NCBI GenBank assembly: GCA_023313575.1 | Contig: JAJTTP010000003.1 | Coordinates: 558,001-622,000 of the forward strand | Reading direction: 5' to 3' | Length of the DNA: 64,000 bases | Source of the DNA: Eutypella sp. D-1 | Taxonomy: Eukaryota; Ascomycota; Sordariomycetes; Xylariales; Diatrypaceae | In this document: piece by piece, positions 59,203 through 64,000 of the stretch | Layout: every line of letters starts with the position of its first letter | Numbering within the stretch: position 1 is the first letter of the stretch | Translations under genes and position numbers: made by a program | The notes under the pieces: model-generated | Told to the model about the DNA's origin: nothing | Seen by the model: only the letters and a program-made list of their open reading frames with translations | Database searches by the model: none

Positions 59203-59858
59203 GAGTTGGCCTGGACGCCGGTGGGTACTCCGAGATACAAAGCTTCCATATTAGTCGATTGGCGCTAAAAAGCCATTAAAGTTGGTGGTACCTTAAAGAC
59301 GCGTCTCAACCGCGTTTTCCCCTTCCCCTTATCGATAGGTAAGTATCTAGAGTAGAAGTGCCAGTGTCCCGTACCCGTGGACCTGACCTTCACCTACGTC
59401 ACATCTGCATTTCCGGGGTTATCGCTTCACACGCATCACGGGCATCATGGAATTGAACACATAACAGGTAGACAGGAGCTTGAGAAATAGGTAACATGTA
59501 TCTACAAGCTTATTCCCGTCTGTATAGATAACTGCTCTCCCAGACCTATCTCGACATCCCTGCCATGCTTACTTATCCACCTGTGGCCGTGAGAGTTCGT
59601 TGATGAACAGGGGAGTTCATTTTCGATCACCAAACCACCCAAGAATGGGGATCATGATTCCTACAGCAGATTCAATATAGGGCAAGGTTTACTATTACAC
59701 TTCATCTCGCTCGTGCTTTGTCACACACAGAGAGACAACATCCTTGTCCGAGTCAGAGTCAGTAAGCATGCCAATTGAGCATACCTCGAATTTTTCCATC
59801 CCTTTTTCCCTTCTCATGAAAGCGATATTAAAGCGTCCGTACAGCCACCAAAATATAC

Positions 59859-59882
59859 CTCTCTCTCTCTCTCTCTCTCTCT
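59859..59882. repeat. (CT)12 microsatellite
   Basis: Twelve uninterrupted CT units in intergenic DNA. Confidence 0.95.
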
Positions 59883-60549
59883 TACTGCAGCAGTACAATA
59901 CATATTGAGGTTTATAAACAGGGGAGAACTCGTATATATAAACAACAAAATAAAGCAAATAACGACAGTGAACAAAAAACCCTTATGCGCAAAAGCCCCC
60001 TGGGACCTCATCATACTCTCTTCCTCCGGAAGAAGAAGAAGGTAAAGAAATCATTCATTTCGTCCCGAGGTCGTCGTCGTGGTGAGCTTCAGTTCGTCGT
60101 ACGCATCCCATCCGTTCATCCATCCCTCGCAGGTTTTCCTCTTCGCTCTTATAAAGAAAAAGAAAACACACACATCATCATCCCCTTCCATCCAAGGTTT
60201 CCCATTATGTCTCCGTTTTTTTCTTTTTCTTTTTCCCTTTTTGTTTCCCAGTTCAGCTTCAATCAATCCCTCATTTCGTCCGTTTAAGAAAATCGTGCGT
60301 GTGGTTTACCCTCTTCGTCAAGAATTGCAACCAATGTGCGTTATATGTGCATTCTTATGCGCGTTATATCCTCAGCTATAACCAGGATGGATGGAATGGC
60401 CAATGGAAAAGAAATTAAAATCAAACTCCTCTAAACGCCACCGCCATGAGATTTTTTGTTCTCGGCGCAATTCTCTTCTTAGGTAAGGGAGGAGGAACGA
60501 GGGGGGAGGAGCGGGGATGCTCGGGATAAGGAGATCAAGAGATCGGGGA

Positions 60550-63224
60550 TCAGTTGAACTCCATGGTCCCCGCGGGCCGCGCGTTCTGCCTCTCGCTTCG
60601 CCTCCGCCTCCTGCGGTCCGCGGCCGACGCCGCCACGGACCCCGCGCGGTTCGTCACGGGGCTACTAGGCGTCGGGCTCAGCGCGCTCCAGGTGCCGTGT
60701 GTGCCGTGGCTCTCCGGACTGCCGATGCTAGAGACAGTCTGGGCCGCGGCCGGGTAGCCACCTCCGCCTCCGCCGCCGGAGGGGCCCGGCTGGCCTGAGT
60801 AGTACGCCGAGTCCTTCTGTCGACGGCCGGCGAAGGAGGGGGCGGGCGGCGAAAGCGCCGAGGGGGACGGCGGCTCCGCCGTCCCTGCGTCCTCAGAGCC
60901 GCCGCGCCGCGAGCTCGTCGAGCTCCGCCGATACCTGCGGCGGCGGCCTGGGGTAGTCTCGCTGCCTGAGAGGCTGCTGACTGAGTTCGACCTCCTCTGG
61001 CGGTCCTGTCGCGCAGCAGCTGCCTCTTCATCCGTCAGCCGGCGCAGCGTCACGTTGCCGCGGTCGTCGTGGTACTTGACCTTGACGCTGACGGGCTGGC
61101 TCCCGGGCGGCGCCCGGCTCTGGGCCCTGCGGCGCTCCTCCTCCTGCTCCTGCGCGAGGCTGTGGGCCGTCGCGGCGGCCGCGGCCGCCGCCCTCTCCCC
61201 GTCCTGATATCTGTGCGAATTCTGTCTCCTCGGTTGCGGTCGCCCCGCGCTCGCAGACATGTAGGACTCGGTGGCCGACTGTGGCGGGTTCAGAGAAGAA
61301 AACAGGCCTGCGGGGTCGGGTGGCATCGCCGGCATGTCGACAGGTCCGTTACCGGGCTGGGAGCGGGAACGGGAGCGGGAGCGTGAGTCGCGGCGCCGCT
61401 GCGGTCCGCCCATGGGCGGCGGTGGCAGATTGTCTGCGCCGAGCGGCGGCATCGGGGGCCCACTGTGGCTGGCTCCGGGCGGGCGTGCCTCGAGCTGAGA
61501 AGAGCCTGTTTCCTCGGTGAATGTCGTCCTCGTCATGACCGATTCTGACGGTGCCGTTGCGCGGCGCGCTGGCCGCCTGGACGGCGTGCCGTACCCGTCT
61601 CCCGTGTACCTCGAGCCGTGTCGGCCGTCCCTCCTCTCGTCTTCTAACCTCAGCCGCTCTTCCTCCGCCTTCTTGTCGTTCTTGCCCTTGAACTTGTTCG
61701 CGAACCATCCAAGCCCGAGACCGCCGAGGATACCCTTGCCAGCGCCGCTACTCTCTTCCTCCTTCTCTACTCGCCGCGACGGACTGTCGTAATCCTCGAA
61801 GTAGTCGGACGGTAGGTAGCTGGTTACTCTCGACTGAGCTGGTCGTGCAGCCGGCGGTGTCACGGGTCTGGTCGTTCGAGACTCAGCAGCGCTAAGAGCG
61901 GCGGCGGCGGCGGAACGACCACCTGGCCCGGAGACCATCGACGCCCGCCCCTTGCCACCTAGCGCGGTGCGGTCCTCACTAAGTTCGCTGTCGGTGTAGT
62001 CGTCCCGGTGAAGTCTTCGAGGACGACTAGGCGTGGTGTCTGTCGCGACAGCCGAATACTCCTCGTCGCCGTACCTTCGCTTCTCACGTCGGTCCTTCAT
62101 GTTCTTGGCGAGACCTCCCGCCCCGAGAACCGCTGCCAGACCCAGAAACTTGTTTACCAATCCACCTCCTTTGCGGTCGTCGGTCCTTTCGGAGTATTTC
62201 TCGTCTAGGTAGCCGCTCGGCGAGTCTCTCCTCGATGAGACCACCTCCGGAGGGCCCCTGCGACTTCGGGACATCGACCTGCTGCGGCTCCTGCTCCGAT
62301 CGCGTTCCTTATTCTTGTTGTGTCGCCGGAAAAGGGTGAGCGCCGCCGCACCCAGGGCCAACGGGCCGATCCATCCGGACTTGTGCTTCGACGTAGCGTC
62401 CGAAGTCGTCCACGTGGCTTCCGATCGCCCGCCGTGGATCATGTAGTCTTCGCGATAGGTCTCGTGCCGCCAGCTGAGGACGAAATACGTCACGAACAGG
62501 AACGCCATCCATATGGCGTACAGGATGAAGGTGACCTTGGGAGAGCCGTAGAGCGCCAGGCCCAGGGGCACCTGCGCGAACCCCAGCAGTGCTATCGCCC
62601 TGCCGTGCCAGCGGTGGATCATCAGCCGCAGCGACTTCTTCCGGATGCTCTTGACCAACATGCCGCCGACGGCCTGAAGCAGGAACATGACGTAGATGGT
62701 GAGGCCGATGACGTGGTGCGGGTTCGTCCAGCTGCGGTTGGGCCCGACCGCGAACCAGCCAAGCACGAAGACGACGGTCAGCAGCAGCACCGACAGGGCC
62801 TGCAGGTAGATGTGGATCCGCCTGCTCGGCCGGGCCCCCGGCGGCGGCGTGTGGAACCGCGCGTGCATGATGGCGGCGGGCACCAGGAAGAGGAAGACGA
62901 TGGTGGCGAGGACGCCATGGCCCGTCACGAGGCGGTGGTACTGCGGGACGGTCGAGAAGCGATTGCCCATGCCTTAAAGGAGAAGAAGAAGAAGAAGAGA
63001 TATATCGTCAGCATTGTCATGTCCAGATCACTGGGTAGCCAGCATTGTAACAGTCTCACAAAAAAAAACTTACCGTTGTACCGCATGGTCTCGAAATTCG
63101 GGCCGGCGAGGTTCGGTAGCAGGAACGTGTTCTTGGTGAAGTCCCACGTGCCGTCGCCCACGGTCATGGTGTCTGACGAGTACTCGGCCGACCCTGGGGC
63201 CGACAGCCCTTCGGCTGACGCCAT
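60550..63224 (-). CDS. cytochrome b561-type membrane protein with long RS-rich tail
   Basis: Two exons on the minus strand: 63074-63224 and 60550-62972 (GTAAGT...TTTAAG, an AAG acceptor), encoding 857 residues. The N terminus (about 50 residues) has no clear signal peptide. Five hydrophobic segments lie at about 70-87, 104-126, 137-154, 171-191 and 196-216, and histidines near their ends (TGHG, NPHHVIG, HRWHG) could ligate haem, as in the cytochrome b561/ferric-reductase-like fold. From about residue 255 the protein is disordered: Arg-Ser repeats (RSRSRSMSRSRRG), a KNKERDRS stretch, acidic/basic runs and many SPxR motifs, to the end. The same architecture, a membrane domain fused to a 600-residue charged tail, occurs in other filamentous ascomycetes, but its electron donor and function are unknown. 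Tail GC content is high. Confidence 0.83.
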
Positions 63225-64000
63225 GCTGGCGACGAGCCCGTGCTTCCCGGCAGTCCGGTCAGAAGGCCGGGCCGGGTGATTTTGTATAAAAGTGTTAAAA
63301 TTTCAAGAAAGGCCGTGCGATGATGGATAGGGCTGCTGCGCCGGTGGTAAGTTCGACGCGGAATCCTGCGACCCCAAAACTAAAAATAAAAAATATATGC
63401 TTCAAAAGGAAAGAAGAGAAACAAAGTTTTAAAAAAGGAAATCCAGGACCTTTCCTTCCCTTCTATCTCGTCGGCGATATGGTGACGAGAATACAAAAAG
63501 ATCCGATCATATAAGGCTTGCACCGCAGCCCCGAGTTACCACGACGACCGCAAGTCTCATTCATCAGAAAGTAGCAAACGGTCCTAAAGAAATTCGCCCG
63601 GGGGGTTAAACGAGTACCCCGTCTAGATTCCGGCGGTGAAGACGATTGCCAGTCGGTCCCTTTTTTCGACGGAAAGGGGAGTTTCAATCAAAATGGAAAA
63701 GATTTCAATTAAGAAAAAAAAAACCAGGACCAGAATTCGATATTGAAGAAGTGTGTGTAAAAAAAAAAATTGGTCGGTTGGTAAACGCAGAATGCGCAGA
63801 GTGAGCCGTTCCCCCCTCTACCTTGTAAGTTGGTAGCGGTGACACCTCAGCCTCAAGGATGTGTGCATACATAGTGAGTGTGTGCCCTGTGTGTGCGTGT
63901 ATAGTGCACTTGACAGCGCATTCAGTGGCCGGCCTAGGGGGTTTAGCTGCTAGGCAAGTCAAGGAGGGGGGGCAAAGCTGGAGGGCTGACGCTGAACGCT
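63225..64000. other. upstream region of the b561-type gene
   Basis: It has A-rich tracts at 63375-63440 and 63711-63722, and a TG-rich segment near 63860-63900. The last bases lie at the window edge, and no coding exon was seen. It is the probable promoter and leader. Confidence 0.55.

Larger units (their letters stand above)
58896..60549. other. intergenic, between Nnf1 and the b561-type gene
   Basis: It holds the Nnf1 promoter, one TACCTAGGTA palindrome, a CT microsatellite and several T-rich stretches (60210-60245). The last kilobase is likely 3' UTR of the b561-type gene. No gene was recognised. Confidence 0.55.

Noticed and set aside
60678..61792. Several ORFs over 100 codons on both strands in the b561-type gene's tail
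   Set aside because: They are GC-driven shadows of the 806-codon frame, which alone is continuous with the membrane domain.

Overview
The window is nuclear DNA from a filamentous ascomycete (Pezizomycotina, most likely Sordariomycetes; no exact species can be named from sequence alone). The evidence is short introns with GTRNGT donors and CTRAC-like branch points, a Zn2Cys6 regulator, the fungal forms of Pho85, Sgf73, Nnf1, tafazzin and poly(A) polymerase, and long intergenic stretches rich in TACCTA/TAGGTA words. I find 14 protein-coding genes, one intron-containing tRNA-His gene, and no rRNA, CRISPR array or intact transposon. Several gene models need exons of 10 to 60 nt, found by matching splice sites and family motifs.

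Layout. 1-7.3 kb: a gene-free stretch ending at a C2H2 zinc-finger regulator (7275-8997, +). 10.9-13.1 kb: a four-exon Zn2Cys6 transcription factor (-). 13.1-18.5 kb: mostly non-coding, with tRNA-His(GTG) at 17247. 18.5-19.6 kb: the cyclin-dependent kinase Pho85 (-). 21.9-24.2 kb: a septin-type GTPase with a C-terminal membrane anchor (+). 26.4-28.6 kb: poly(A) polymerase (+), with a 356-bp inverted repeat about 1 kb upstream. 31.3-34.1 kb: two tandem proteins with F-box/2EXR-like LPxEL motifs (+). 35.0-36.7 kb: SAGA subunit Sgf73 (+). 40.0-42.0 kb: a PMP47/ANT1-like peroxisomal carrier (+). 43.4-44.9 kb: a NOSIP-type RING protein (-), divergent from tafazzin (45.6-47.1 kb, +). 47.1-51.7 kb: non-coding, with possible gene relics. 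51.7-53.5 kb: a G3BP-like NTF2/RRM protein (+). 55.5-56.6 kb: an intracellular polysaccharide-deacetylase-family protein (+). 57.2-58.9 kb: kinetochore protein Nnf1 (-). 60.5-63.2 kb: a cytochrome b561-type membrane protein with a long RS-rich tail (-).

The genes are mostly independent housekeeping and regulatory functions: transcription (C2H2, Zn2Cys6, Sgf73), mRNA 3'-end formation and fate (Pap1, G3BP-like), cell-cycle and phosphate signalling (Pho85, Nnf1), and organelle membranes (tafazzin, peroxisomal carrier). I see no secondary-metabolite or defence cluster and no coherent new multi-gene system. The least explained items are the dispersed TACCTAGGTA palindrome, the inverted repeat at 25.1-25.4 kb, the membrane-anchored septin-like GTPase, and the relic-like stretch at 48.3-49.4 kb.
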